A stretch of 12,128 bases of DNA, from NCBI GenBank assembly GCA_027080445.1, contig JALWRY010000413.1:1-12128 (forward strand), in the 5' to 3' direction. The position numbers were made by a program, and so were the translations under genes. The stretch is from Thiohalobacter sp. Its GTDB lineage: Bacteria > Pseudomonadota > Gammaproteobacteria > DSM-19610. The notes under the pieces are model-generated. The model worked only from the letters and a program-made list of their open reading frames with translations, had not been told where the DNA came from and ran no database searches. This document shows, one piece after another, positions 1-7,178 of this stretch (its first letter is position 1; each line of letters opens with the position of its first letter).

Positions 1-1
1 C

Positions 2-715
2 CTGACCTGCAATTTCTCCCCTCCCATTGGCGACCAGCCGGCTTTACTGACGCATAACGAGGTCACAACCCTGTTCCATGAATTCGGCCACGGCCTGCAC
101 CACATGCTGACCCGCATTGACTACCCGAGCGTATCCGGCATCAACGGCGTCGCCTGGGATGCTGTCGAGTTACCCAGCCAGTTCATGGAAAACTGGTGCT
201 GGGAGCGCGAACCACTGGACCTGATCTCCGGGCATTTCGAAACCGGCGAACCCCTGCCCGACGAACTGTACGAACGTCTGCGCGGGGCGCGAAATTTCCA
301 GGCCGCCATGCAGATGGTGCGACAACTGGAATTCGCCCTGTTTGACATGCGCCTTCACGCGGAATATCAGCCGGCACAGGGCGGGCGTATCGAGGAAGTG
401 CTTGACGCCGTTCGCGCGCAAGTGGCCGTTGTGCCGACGGCCAACTTCAACCGCTTTGCACACGGCTTCTCACACATTTTCGGGGGAGGTTACGCGGCCG
501 GCTACTACAGCTACAAGTGGGCCGAAGTGCTGTCCGCCGATGCCTACTCACTGTTCGAGGAAACCGGTATATTCAGCCGTGAAAGCGGTCAACGCTTCCT
601 GGAAAATATCCTCGAACAGGGTGGTTCAGCCGACCCCATGCAACTTTACCGGCAGTTTCGCGGGCGTGAGCCGGATATCCACGCACTGCTTCGTCACAGT
701 GGACTGGATACCTGA
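2..715 (+). CDS. prlC: Oligopeptidase A (M3 family zinc metallopeptidase), C-terminal part
   Basis: This cytoplasmic zinc endopeptidase cleaves oligopeptides, including released signal peptides. The frame is open from base 2, so the N-terminal two thirds lie left of the window; about 237 residues are visible, against roughly 680 in the full family protein. The zinc motif HEFGH is at bases 77-91, followed by HHMLTR. The third zinc ligand is the Glu in VELPSQFMENW (near base 170). The Gly/Tyr-rich segment FSHIFGGGYAAGYYSY (about bases 466-516), typical of M3 substrate binding, is intact, as is the C-terminal FRGREP motif. From memory, the match to E. coli PrlC runs along the whole visible part. 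It ends with TGA at 713-715. The next gene starts about 90 bases downstream on the same strand with no convincing terminator between, so read-through is possible. Confidence 0.95.
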   Translation: MTCNFSPPIGDQPALLTHNEVTTLFHEFGHGLHHMLTRIDYPSVSGINGVAWDAVELPSQFMENWCWEREPLDLISGHFETGEPLPDELYERLRGARNFQAAMQMVRQLEFALFDMRLHAEYQPAQGGRIEEVLDAVRAQVAVVPTANFNRFAHGFSHIFGGGYAAGYYSYKWAEVLSADAYSLFEETGIFSRESGQRFLENILEQGGSADPMQLYRQFRGREPDIHALLRHSGLDT

Positions 716-804
716 ACCAGCCTGGCCGCAAAGCAGCTGAAATTCCACAGCATTTAGCCTTTTGTCCAGCTTTAGTGCCAGGATTTTCAGCCGCTACAGT
801 ACCC

Positions 805-1254
805 ATGAGATATGTACACCCGGCACTGGCTTCAATCCTTTGCGCCTCCCTTGCGCTGTTGCCCTTATTCGCCCCGGCACAGCCACTGGATACCCGGCCC
901 GAAGTCAGCCCGCAAACCATCAGCGGAACCGTCCGTGTGGACGCCGAAGGCCTGATCAAACTGTACGCCGACATACCGCAACTCACTGTCATCGATGCGC
1001 GCATTGCCGGGGACCGCAAATTCGGTTACATCGAAAATTCCATCAGTCTTCCGGATACAGACACCAACTGCCAGTCACTGGCGAAGGTTATACCCCGGCT
1101 CGACAGCCCGGTCGCCTTTTATTGCAACGGCCCGAAATGTGGCCGCAGCGCCGTCAGTGCGAAGATCGCCGTGCAGTGCGGCTACCAGGAGATCTACTGG
1201 TTTCGCGGTGGTATTGAAGAATGGACGGCCAAACACTACCCGTTACTAAAATGA
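805..1254 (+). CDS. Exported small rhodanese-like protein
   Basis: This is a single-domain rhodanese-like (sulfur transfer) protein of 149 aa. Residues 1-26 look like a Sec signal peptide: a basic start, a hydrophobic core through LALLPLF, and an Ala-Pro-Ala type cleavage site, so the protein is probably periplasmic. The rhodanese fold is seen as VIDAR (62-66), the strand leading to the active loop FYCNGPKCGRS (105-115), and YWFRGGIEEW near the C-terminus. Cys107 sits where the catalytic Cys belongs; Cys112 is a second Cys inside the loop. The mature part also has Cys89 and Cys125. The start is uncertain: ATG 805 is chosen because it gives a clean signal peptide, but no good ribosome site precedes it, and GTG 775 is an in-frame alternative. 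The stop overlaps the ATG of the next gene (ATGA), implying one operon and translational coupling with the GGDEF-EAL protein. The substrate is unknown. Confidence 0.85.
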   Translation: MRYVHPALASILCASLALLPLFAPAQPLDTRPEVSPQTISGTVRVDAEGLIKLYADIPQLTVIDARIAGDRKFGYIENSISLPDTDTNCQSLAKVIPRLDSPVAFYCNGPKCGRSAVSAKIAVQCGYQEIYWFRGGIEEWTAKHYPLLK

Positions 1255-3593
1255 GCGCATCATCCCATAGCAGCCTGCTCAGGCGAATCTCTTTCCGGCG
1301 AGGCCTTAACTTCACAATCATGGCCATGGGCGTATTCACGCTTGTGCTGATCGTTGTTCTCGGCAAGCTTTACCAACAGCTGACAATCAATGCAGAGCAG
1401 CAGACCCTGAACCAGGTTGTCGCCGTTGAAACTACCCAGATCATGCAAAAGCTTGCTGAGGATTCCGGTCAACTTGGACTCGACATTCAGAGCAGCAGTC
1501 CTGTCAGGCAAGCCATCCTGAATCGTGACAAACAGGGATTGTCGGCTGCCCTGTCGGATGAATTCCGCCGCTACTTCGTCACTGCGGGCATCATCAAGCT
1601 CGAAGCCATTATCGTACTGGATACTCAACTGCACCGTCTGGGCAGTGCTGTCCCTGAGGGGGCCCCGACAGAAAGTGCGACTGTCTGTCCCGGCCTGCTT
1701 GAAAAGGCGGAAGGACGCCAGGGTGGCCAGCGACTGCAACCCCTGTCGCAAGCCTGCCTGAATAACGGCCATCTTCAACAACAGGTGATGGTGCCCGCCG
1801 GCCTGGCGCCATATGGCTATATCATCGTGGCCAGCGACCCGGCCCATAACCTGCTATCACTGGAAAAACGTCTTGGCAAGCCGATCAGGCTGACGGCGCA
1901 CAATGGCGCATTGCTCTACCGCTCGCCTGACTGGCTGGAACCCGCACAGAATCAGAACATCCTGCTCGCCGACTTTAATTTGCCAGGCAGCCCATCCCGG
2001 CATGGCATATCCATACAGACACAGGAAAAACTTCACGACTTTCACAGCAAGCTTGGTAGAATCCAGTACATCGTACTGGCGCTCGCTATCCTGGCCACCT
2101 TGGTCACGATGATGGTGGCACACTACTTTACACGCAAGATCATCCTTGAACCCCTGCAGATACTCAGCCAGCAACTTCGTGGCAGCGATGCCGGGCGCCG
2201 CTTTACTGACCGTGAACAACGCGATCATACTATCTGCGAATTCACCGAACTGCAGGAACTGTATGGCGCACTGCAGGACATGGCGCTGACCGACCCGCTT
2301 ACACAGTTACCCAACCGGCTGTGTTTCGAACGCCGGCTGGAACAACTCATCGAATTTGCACGTGAGCATGACCAGCACCATGCCCTGTGTTATCTCGACC
2401 TCGACCAGTTCAAGGTCATTAATGACAGTTGCGGTCATGCGGCCGGCGACCTGTTGTTACAACAACTGGCAAGTCTGTTCCGTGACCAGATCCGTGTTGT
2501 TGACACCTTTGCGCGTGTTGGTGGCGATGAATTTGCCGTACTGCTTGAACACTGCCCGCCTTCAGATGCCATGCGCATAGCCAACCAGATACGCCAGACC
2601 ATCAAGGACTTCCAGTTCTTCTGGCGTGACAGACACTTCAATGTTGGCGTCAGTATCGGCGTGGTACCGATACACGCCGGGAGCGGCAGCATGGCGCGCA
2701 TCATGAGCCTTGCCGATGCATCCTGCTATGTCGCCAAACAACAGGGGCGAAACCGTGTACACCTGTATCGCGATAATGACTCCCTGGTTACCGCACAGTA
2801 TTCCGGCACACAATGGGCCGCCGAGCTGCAGCAGGCGCTCTCGGAAAATCGTTTTCGACTCTTCTCCCAGACGGTACATGGCTGTAGTGTTCAGCAGACG
2901 GAGGTGGAATTCTGCGAAACCCTGGTATGGCTGGAACGTGCGGACGGTAAACTGATCGCACCCGGACGTTTCCTTCCGGCGGCGGAAAAGTACAACCTGT
3001 CATCGTCTATCGACCAGTGGGTGCTGCGCCAGCTGCTGGAACAAATCAGGGATGGAAGAGAAACCAGCCAGTCCTACAGTGTGAATATCGCCGGCCAGTC
3101 GCTGGCGGATGATACATTTCTCAACTTTGTTATCGGCGAGCTGGACAACAGCGGCATCGATCCTTCACGCATCATCTTCGAACTGACTGAATCAGCCGCT
3201 GCCACGGACTTCAGCAAGTCCATGAAGTTCATTTCGACCCTTAAAGGCATAGGATGTCGATTCGCGCTTGATGATTTCGGCACAGGGCTTTCATCCTTCA
3301 CCTACCTGCAGAACCTGACGGTCGACTATGTCAAGATCGATGGCAGTTTTGTCTCCCGGATACTGCGCTCCGATCTTGACCTGCGTGTACTTGAAGCCAT
3401 AACGCATATCGGCAAGACACTCGACATAAAAATCATCGCCGAATGTGTCGAAAGCGACCTGGTGTTCAAAAAGCTGCAGGATATCGGTGTGGATTACGCA
3501 CAAGGCTTCCTGCTTGGCGAGCCCAGGCCATTCAGCGCACGCTCGTCGGGTAATACCTGTCACGAGACAACTGCGGACAGCTCTGCACAGTAA
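1251..3593 (+). CDS. Membrane GGDEF-EAL protein (c-di-GMP cyclase with degenerate EAL signature)
   Basis: This 780 aa inner-membrane c-di-GMP protein has, in order: TM1 (about 20-41), a periplasmic sensor region (about 42-270, not recognised, with Cys146 and Cys169), TM2 (about 271-294), a HAMP-like linker, GGDEF (about 345-507) and EAL (about 520-765). The cyclase active site GGDEF is intact at 424-428, with an inhibitory RxxD site (RVVD, 415-418) exactly five residues before it, so it should make c-di-GMP under product control. In the EAL domain, Asn612, ELTE (644-647), DDFG (674-677), Lys695, Glu731/Glu734 and Gln751 are present. The signature itself is ETLVW (556-560) instead of EALLR, so the usual ligand-binding Arg is Trp; phosphodiesterase activity may be weak or lost. 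ATG 1251 is chosen for its ATGA overlap with the rhodanese stop; ATG 1221 would overlap it by 34 bases. It is a paralogue of the protein at 7757-10234. Confidence 0.93.
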   Translation: MSASSHSSLLRRISFRRGLNFTIMAMGVFTLVLIVVLGKLYQQLTINAEQQTLNQVVAVETTQIMQKLAEDSGQLGLDIQSSSPVRQAILNRDKQGLSAALSDEFRRYFVTAGIIKLEAIIVLDTQLHRLGSAVPEGAPTESATVCPGLLEKAEGRQGGQRLQPLSQACLNNGHLQQQVMVPAGLAPYGYIIVASDPAHNLLSLEKRLGKPIRLTAHNGALLYRSPDWLEPAQNQNILLADFNLPGSPSRHGISIQTQEKLHDFHSKLGRIQYIVLALAILATLVTMMVAHYFTRKIILEPLQILSQQLRGSDAGRRFTDREQRDHTICEFTELQELYGALQDMALTDPLTQLPNRLCFERRLEQLIEFAREHDQHHALCYLDLDQFKVINDSCGHAAGDLLLQQLASLFRDQIRVVDTFARVGGDEFAVLLEHCPPSDAMRIANQIRQTIKDFQFFWRDRHFNVGVSIGVVPIHAGSGSMARIMSLADASCYVAKQQGRNRVHLYRDNDSLVTAQYSGTQWAAELQQALSENRFRLFSQTVHGCSVQQTEVEFCETLVWLERADGKLIAPGRFLPAAEKYNLSSSIDQWVLRQLLEQIRDGRETSQSYSVNIAGQSLADDTFLNFVIGELDNSGIDPSRIIFELTESAAATDFSKSMKFISTLKGIGCRFALDDFGTGLSSFTYLQNLTVDYVKIDGSFVSRILRSDLDLRVLEAITHIGKTLDIKIIAECVESDLVFKKLQDIGVDYAQGFLLGEPRPFSARSSGNTCHETTADSSAQ

Positions 3594-3598
3594 AACGC

Positions 3599-3630
3599 AC
3601 CGCTAACAGACCTACCAGTTACGTTAGGGT
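3599..3630. repeat. Imperfect inverted repeat between the GGDEF-EAL gene and ubiD
   Basis: ACC-G-CTAAC (3599-3607) can pair with GTTAGGGT (3623-3630), giving eight pairs with one bulged G and a 15-base loop. No T-run follows, so it is not a classical intrinsic terminator. It lies just after the upstream stop and just before the putative ubiD -10 box, so it could be a weak mRNA hairpin or an operator. It may also be chance. Confidence 0.3.
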
Positions 3631-3648
3631 CCAACACGCTGCTTCCGG

Positions 3649-3654
3649 TACAAT
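3649..3654 (+). promoter_or_regulatory. Possible sigma-70 -10 box for ubiD
   Basis: TACAAT matches TATAAT at five of six positions and lies 33 bases before the ubiD ATG. No convincing -35 box is seen; the best candidate, TTAGGG at 3624-3629, is poor and 19 bases away. A GGGAAG ribosome site follows at 3677-3682. The call is tentative. Confidence 0.3.
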
Positions 3655-3687
3655 AGCGGCCAATTCGGCCAGGCCCGGGAAGCTACC

Positions 3688-5160
3688 ATGCACTACCAGG
3701 ATTTACGCGACTTCATCAGGCAACTGGAAGCTGCCGGTCAGCTCCAGCGCATCCATCACCCCGTTGACCCGGCACTCGAAATGACCGAGATCTGCGACCG
3801 TAGCTTGCGCGCCGGCGGACCGGCGCTGCTGTTCGAGAACCCGGTCGGTTCGGATACCCCGGTGCTTGCCAACCTGTTCGGTACAGCACAGCGCGTCGCT
3901 TCCGGCATGGGTGCCGACAGCGTTGAGGAATTGCGCGAAATTGGCAAATTGCTGGCCTTTCTCAAGGAACCGGAACCCCCGAAGGGCATGAAAGATGCCT
4001 GGCAGAAACTGCCCGTGTTCCGCAAGGTGCTGGACATGGCGCCCAAAATCGTCAAATCCGCGCCCTGCCAAAAACATATTATCGAAGGCGAGGATGTCGA
4101 TCTCGGCAAACTGCCGATCCAGACCTGCTGGCCTGAAGATGCTGCGCCACTGATCACCTGGGCGCTGGTGGTGACCCGCGGTCCGCAGAAAGAACGGCAG
4201 AACCTGGGGATTTACCGCCAGCAGGTGCTCTCACGCAACAAGGTCATCATGCGCTGGCTGGCGCACCGTGGCGGCGCACTGGATTTTCGTGACTGGCAAC
4301 AGGTGCACCCGGGCGAGCCCTTCCCGGTGGCTGTGGCGCTGGGCGCCGACCCGGCGACGATCCTCGCCGCCGTCACGCCAGTGCCCGACACCCTGTCGGA
4401 ATATGCCTTTGCCGGCCTGCTGCGCGGGGCGAAAACCGAACTGGTCAAGTGCCGCACACTCGATCTCCAGGTACCGGCCAGCGCCGAGTTCGTGCTGGAA
4501 GGACACATACACCCGGGCGAGGAAGCCCTGGAAGGCCCATTCGGTGACCACACCGGTTATTACAACGAACAGGAGCGCTTCCCGGTATTCACGATTGACT
4601 GCATCACCCACCGGGACAAACCGATTTACCACAGTACCTATACCGGGCGGCCGCCCGACGAACCCGCCATTCTCGGTGTTGCCCTAAATGAAGTTTTCGT
4701 ACCGATTCTGCAAAAGCAGTTTCCGGAAATTACCGATTTCTACCTGCCGCCGGAAGGTTGTTCCTACCGGGTTGCCTGCGTCAGTATGAAGAAACAGTAC
4801 CCCGGTCATGCCAAACGCGTCATGTTCGGCGTGTGGAGTTTCCTGCGCCAGTTCATGTACACCAAGTTCGTCATTGTCACCGATGACGACGTGAATGTGC
4901 GTGACTGGAACGATGTCATCTGGGCCATGAGCACACGCATGGACCCGGCACGCGATGTCACCCTGGTTGAAAACACACCCATCGACTACCTGGACTTCGC
5001 CTCCCCGGTATCCGGCCTCGGCAGCAAAATGGGGATGGATGCAACATCAAAATGGAAAGGTGAAACCGACCGGGCATGGGGGCGGCCTATCAGCATGGAT
5101 GCAGAAACCAAAGCCCGTGTTGATGCCATGTGGGACAAACTGGGAATACGACTGGACTGA
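3688..5160 (+). CDS. ubiD: 4-hydroxy-3-polyprenylbenzoate decarboxylase
   Basis: UbiD removes the carboxyl group from the polyprenylated 4-hydroxybenzoate ring in aerobic ubiquinone synthesis, using prenylated FMN made by UbiX (not in this window) and a divalent metal. The protein is 490 aa, close to the roughly 497 aa of E. coli UbiD. Visible signatures are the prFMN/metal region RQNLGIYRQQ with Asn172 and Arg177, FAGLLRGAKTELVKC with Glu251, and EGPFGDHTGYY with Glu282 and Asp287. Arg177, Glu282 and Asp287 fit the Glu-Arg-Glu/Asp catalytic set of the UbiD family by spacing. The start has a moderate ribosome site (GGGAAG, five bases ahead of the ATG). The gene follows the GGDEF-EAL gene by 94 bases and probably has its own promoter. 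It converges with the gene at 5173-5961, with only 12 bases between the stops. Confidence 0.97.
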   Translation: MHYQDLRDFIRQLEAAGQLQRIHHPVDPALEMTEICDRSLRAGGPALLFENPVGSDTPVLANLFGTAQRVASGMGADSVEELREIGKLLAFLKEPEPPKGMKDAWQKLPVFRKVLDMAPKIVKSAPCQKHIIEGEDVDLGKLPIQTCWPEDAAPLITWALVVTRGPQKERQNLGIYRQQVLSRNKVIMRWLAHRGGALDFRDWQQVHPGEPFPVAVALGADPATILAAVTPVPDTLSEYAFAGLLRGAKTELVKCRTLDLQVPASAEFVLEGHIHPGEEALEGPFGDHTGYYNEQERFPVFTIDCITHRDKPIYHSTYTGRPPDEPAILGVALNEVFVPILQKQFPEITDFYLPPEGCSYRVACVSMKKQYPGHAKRVMFGVWSFLRQFMYTKFVIVTDDDVNVRDWNDVIWAMSTRMDPARDVTLVENTPIDYLDFASPVSGLGSKMGMDATSKWKGETDRAWGRPISMDAETKARVDAMWDKLGIRLD

Positions 5161-5172
5161 GGTAACGACCGA

Positions 5173-5961
5173 TCAGGCCGCGTGTTCGGCGACCTCTTCC
5201 GGCTGACTGTCGTCCGGTTCATGTCCCTCATCCGTCTCATCGGAACGATCAGACCTGTAACTGTCGACGATACGGCTGACCAGATCATGCAACATCGACA
5301 TTGCATCGCTCTTCAATGCATCCTTGCCAAAGGCTGCTGCACGGTCATTGGTCAGGGTGGTAAAAATATCCGCCACGGCATTGGCCGGGCTGGCCAGTGG
5401 TGTCGCCGCTGCGGCCGTATCGATCAAACCCCGCACATCGCCACCCAGCGCCGCTGCATCAGTCAAACTGGGGGTGGCTGCAGCTGCTTCGGGTTGTTTT
5501 GCTACCGCAGGCTGTGATTGTTGATACGCCGCCACCGCACGGTAAGTCTGGCGGCTGTTCTGAACATTACTGAACCCGGCATTGCCGGCAAGACCGGCAA
5601 CTTCCGTACGGGATACTGTTGCCTGTCGGGTGATGTCGATGGTGACACGGTCACCCTCTTGCGTATTAATCACCAGCGAGGTGCTCTGGCGTGACGTATA
5701 GCTGGCAGCAACAAACCCGGCCTGCGTGGCAACTGTATCAGCCGTGACCGCCTCAGTCCCGGCGGCGGCACTCAGTGTCGTGGTATCTGCCGTGGCTAGT
5801 GCAGACTGTGCGGCTGTTCCGGTGTCTCCGTGCGGTGCAGACAGGCGGCCTCCCGGGGTATTCGACAGGTCGTCGGGGCCAGTCACCACCACCCGGCTGT
5901 ACAAGTTATCCAGTAAGCGGCTGTAGGGTGTAAACAAAAGACCTGACCGTGTTGCGTCCAT
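5173..5961 (-). CDS. Unrecognised Ala/Thr/Ser-rich protein downstream of a CZB chemoreceptor
   Basis: I do not recognise this 262 aa protein. ATG 5961 is chosen because GGAG (5971-5968) lies six bases ahead of it; ATG 5973 is in frame but has a poorer ribosome site. The frame stays open further upstream only as a shadow of the chemoreceptor gene. The protein has no Cys and no Trp, no signal peptide and no membrane segment. Residues 45-85 and 150-195 are Ala/Thr/Ser/Pro-rich and probably disordered. A short ordered patch, SLVINTQEGDRVTIDI (95-110), alternates like beta strands. A probable helix (about 195-236, including DAMSMLHDLVSRIVDSY) precedes a strongly acidic tail rich in Asp and Glu. 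It starts 22 bases after the chemoreceptor stop, so it is very likely co-transcribed from the sigma-28-like promoter and may belong to the motility regulon. Lack of Cys/Trp and disorder are common in flagellar-exported proteins, but export is only a guess. Confidence 0.75.
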   Translation of the reverse strand: MDATRSGLLFTPYSRLLDNLYSRVVVTGPDDLSNTPGGRLSAPHGDTGTAAQSALATADTTTLSAAAGTEAVTADTVATQAGFVAASYTSRQSTSLVINTQEGDRVTIDITRQATVSRTEVAGLAGNAGFSNVQNSRQTYRAVAAYQQSQPAVAKQPEAAAATPSLTDAAALGGDVRGLIDTAAAATPLASPANAVADIFTTLTNDRAAAFGKDALKSDAMSMLHDLVSRIVDSYRSDRSDETDEGHEPDDSQPEEVAEHAA

Positions 5962-5967
5962 GACTTT

Positions 5968-5971
5968 CTCC
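5968..5971 (-). promoter_or_regulatory. Ribosome binding site fixing the start at 5961
   Basis: On the minus strand GGAG lies six bases before ATG 5961. It overlaps the alternative upstream ATG (5973-5971), which supports the shorter reading frame. Confidence 0.6.
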
Positions 5972-5983
5972 ATCTGCCGGCTA

Positions 5984-7111
5984 TCAGGCCGACTCACATA
6001 ACAGGGTGTTATCCCCTTCGGCGCTGACCGCCATTTCCTCGAGGAACTGCAGGACCTGCATGCTGTTCGTTTCCATACCTTCCAGTTCGCGCAGTGCCTG
6101 GTCAATATTGCCCTCGTGGTACTGGGCCAACGCTTCCAGCGCATGGCGGTGAACGCCGCGGTGTGGTTCTTCAAGCTCGCGATAACCGGGTAATTTGCTG
6201 AAGCAACCGTGGCCTTCGCCTTCGTAGTACCATTGTCCCAGGCGACAGCGCGTATGATCGGCGAATTCGTCGATACTCTTGTCCGATACACCCATCATGA
6301 CCTGGTAAACCGCAAACTTGTAGACCAGGTGATCGGTCTTGGCGAGTTCCACGAAGCTGCGCAAGGCGCCGGCGGAAATCACCCCTTCCATATCCCTGGA
6401 CAGTTCGAGGATGGAAGCCATGCCCGAACTGGCATCATTACCAATATGGCTCAACTCGGACGACTGCTCCGCCATGGTGGACATTTTTCCCTGGGTGGCG
6501 CTGGTTTCTTCCTGAATCTTCGACACCTGCGAGGCAATTTCCTGGGTCGCCTCATTGGTGCGTTTGGACAGGTTGCGAACCTCGTCCGCCACCACCGCAA
6601 AACCGCGGCCGTGTTCACCAGCGCGCGCCGCCTCAATAGCCGCGTTCAGCGCCAGCAGGTTGGTCTGCTCGGAAATCTCGGTAATCAGGTTGACGATATT
6701 ACCGATCGCATCGGCCCGCTCGTTCAGACCCTCGACATTACTGACCGCCTCGTCTACCGTGGATGACACCTGGCGCAAATTCGACACCATCAATTCAGTA
6801 CCCTTTCGCGCATCGACAGAGACCGTTGCGGCCTTGATCGCCACTTTCTTCTCGCTTGCCAGGCTGGTCGCCAGCTGCGCCAGTGTCGATTGAAGCGCGC
6901 TCAGGCTGTTGCCAAAATTGTGGAAATTCCGGTACAGGCCATCCGCCATTTGCAGCTTTGCCGCCATCTGCTCCTGCTCGGTGATAGCGGCATCCAGTTG
7001 CCCCTGCATTGCTTCCAGCGCAGCATCCTTGTCGGCAAGTTGACTGCTCAGGCGCGAAATTTCCTTTTCGGCATCGGCCAGCTGTGCACGTGTACGCCCA
7101 AAAATTGCCAT
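5984..7111 (-). CDS. Soluble methyl-accepting chemotaxis protein with C-terminal CZB zinc-binding domain
   Basis: This cytoplasmic chemoreceptor of 375 aa has no membrane segment. Residues about 9-55 are coiled coil. The signalling tip is unmistakable: EISEQTNLLALNAAIEAARA, continuing to GRGFAVVADEVRNL (about 145-181), the hairpin that binds CheA and CheW. The C-terminal domain (about 248-345) fits the chemoreceptor zinc-binding (CZB) family: His261, Cys289 in CRLGQWY, and His317/His321 in PHRGVH match the family's His-Cys-His-His zinc site. CZB receptors such as Helicobacter TlpD respond to zinc-linked redox or hypochlorite signals. No CheR-docking pentapeptide ends the protein. A strong ribosome site (GGAGAGGA, 7126-7119) precedes the ATG, and a sigma-28-like promoter lies upstream, so expression with flagellar genes is likely. 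It is the first gene of a unit with the unknown protein at 5173-5961 and lies between two c-di-GMP enzyme genes. The ligand is unknown. Confidence 0.95.
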   Translation of the reverse strand: MAIFGRTRAQLADAEKEISRLSSQLADKDAALEAMQGQLDAAITEQEQMAAKLQMADGLYRNFHNFGNSLSALQSTLAQLATSLASEKKVAIKAATVSVDARKGTELMVSNLRQVSSTVDEAVSNVEGLNERADAIGNIVNLITEISEQTNLLALNAAIEAARAGEHGRGFAVVADEVRNLSKRTNEATQEIASQVSKIQEETSATQGKMSTMAEQSSELSHIGNDASSGMASILELSRDMEGVISAGALRSFVELAKTDHLVYKFAVYQVMMGVSDKSIDEFADHTRCRLGQWYYEGEGHGCFSKLPGYRELEEPHRGVHRHALEALAQYHEGNIDQALRELEGMETNSMQVLQFLEEMAVSAEGDNTLLCESA

Positions 7112-7149
7112 GTTGTATTCCTCTCCGTTCTGTATTCTGGTGTTGATCC

Positions 7150-7178
7150 AACCCCGGTAACGGCCAAATAACCCCGGT
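7150..7178. repeat. Direct repeat AACCCCGGT x2, 20-base period
   Basis: AACCCCGGT occurs at 7150-7158 and 7170-7178, identical over nine bases and offset by 20 bases, about two helical turns. The copies overlap the edges of the sigma-28-like -10 and -35 boxes, so a protein bound there would affect that promoter. Confidence 0.5.

Noticed and set aside
736..764. Possible terminator after prlC (GCTG/CAGC stem, then TTTT)
   Set aside because: The stem is only four pairs and the T-run is short and displaced.
771..797. Second sigma-28-like site (TTTAGTGC-N11-GCCGCTAC) ahead of the rhodanese
   Set aside because: The -35 part matches only half the consensus, and transcription would begin at the ATG itself, giving a leaderless message.
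1221..1250. ATG 1221 as start of the first GGDEF-EAL gene
   Set aside because: It would overlap the rhodanese gene by 34 bases with no ribosome site. ATG 1251 gives the common ATGA arrangement and a normal membrane-protein start.
5962..6291. Upstream extension of the minus-strand reading frame at 5173-5961 to 372 aa
   Set aside because: The extension lies inside the chemoreceptor gene in another frame and its residues look like shadow coding. ATG 5961 has a clear ribosome site.
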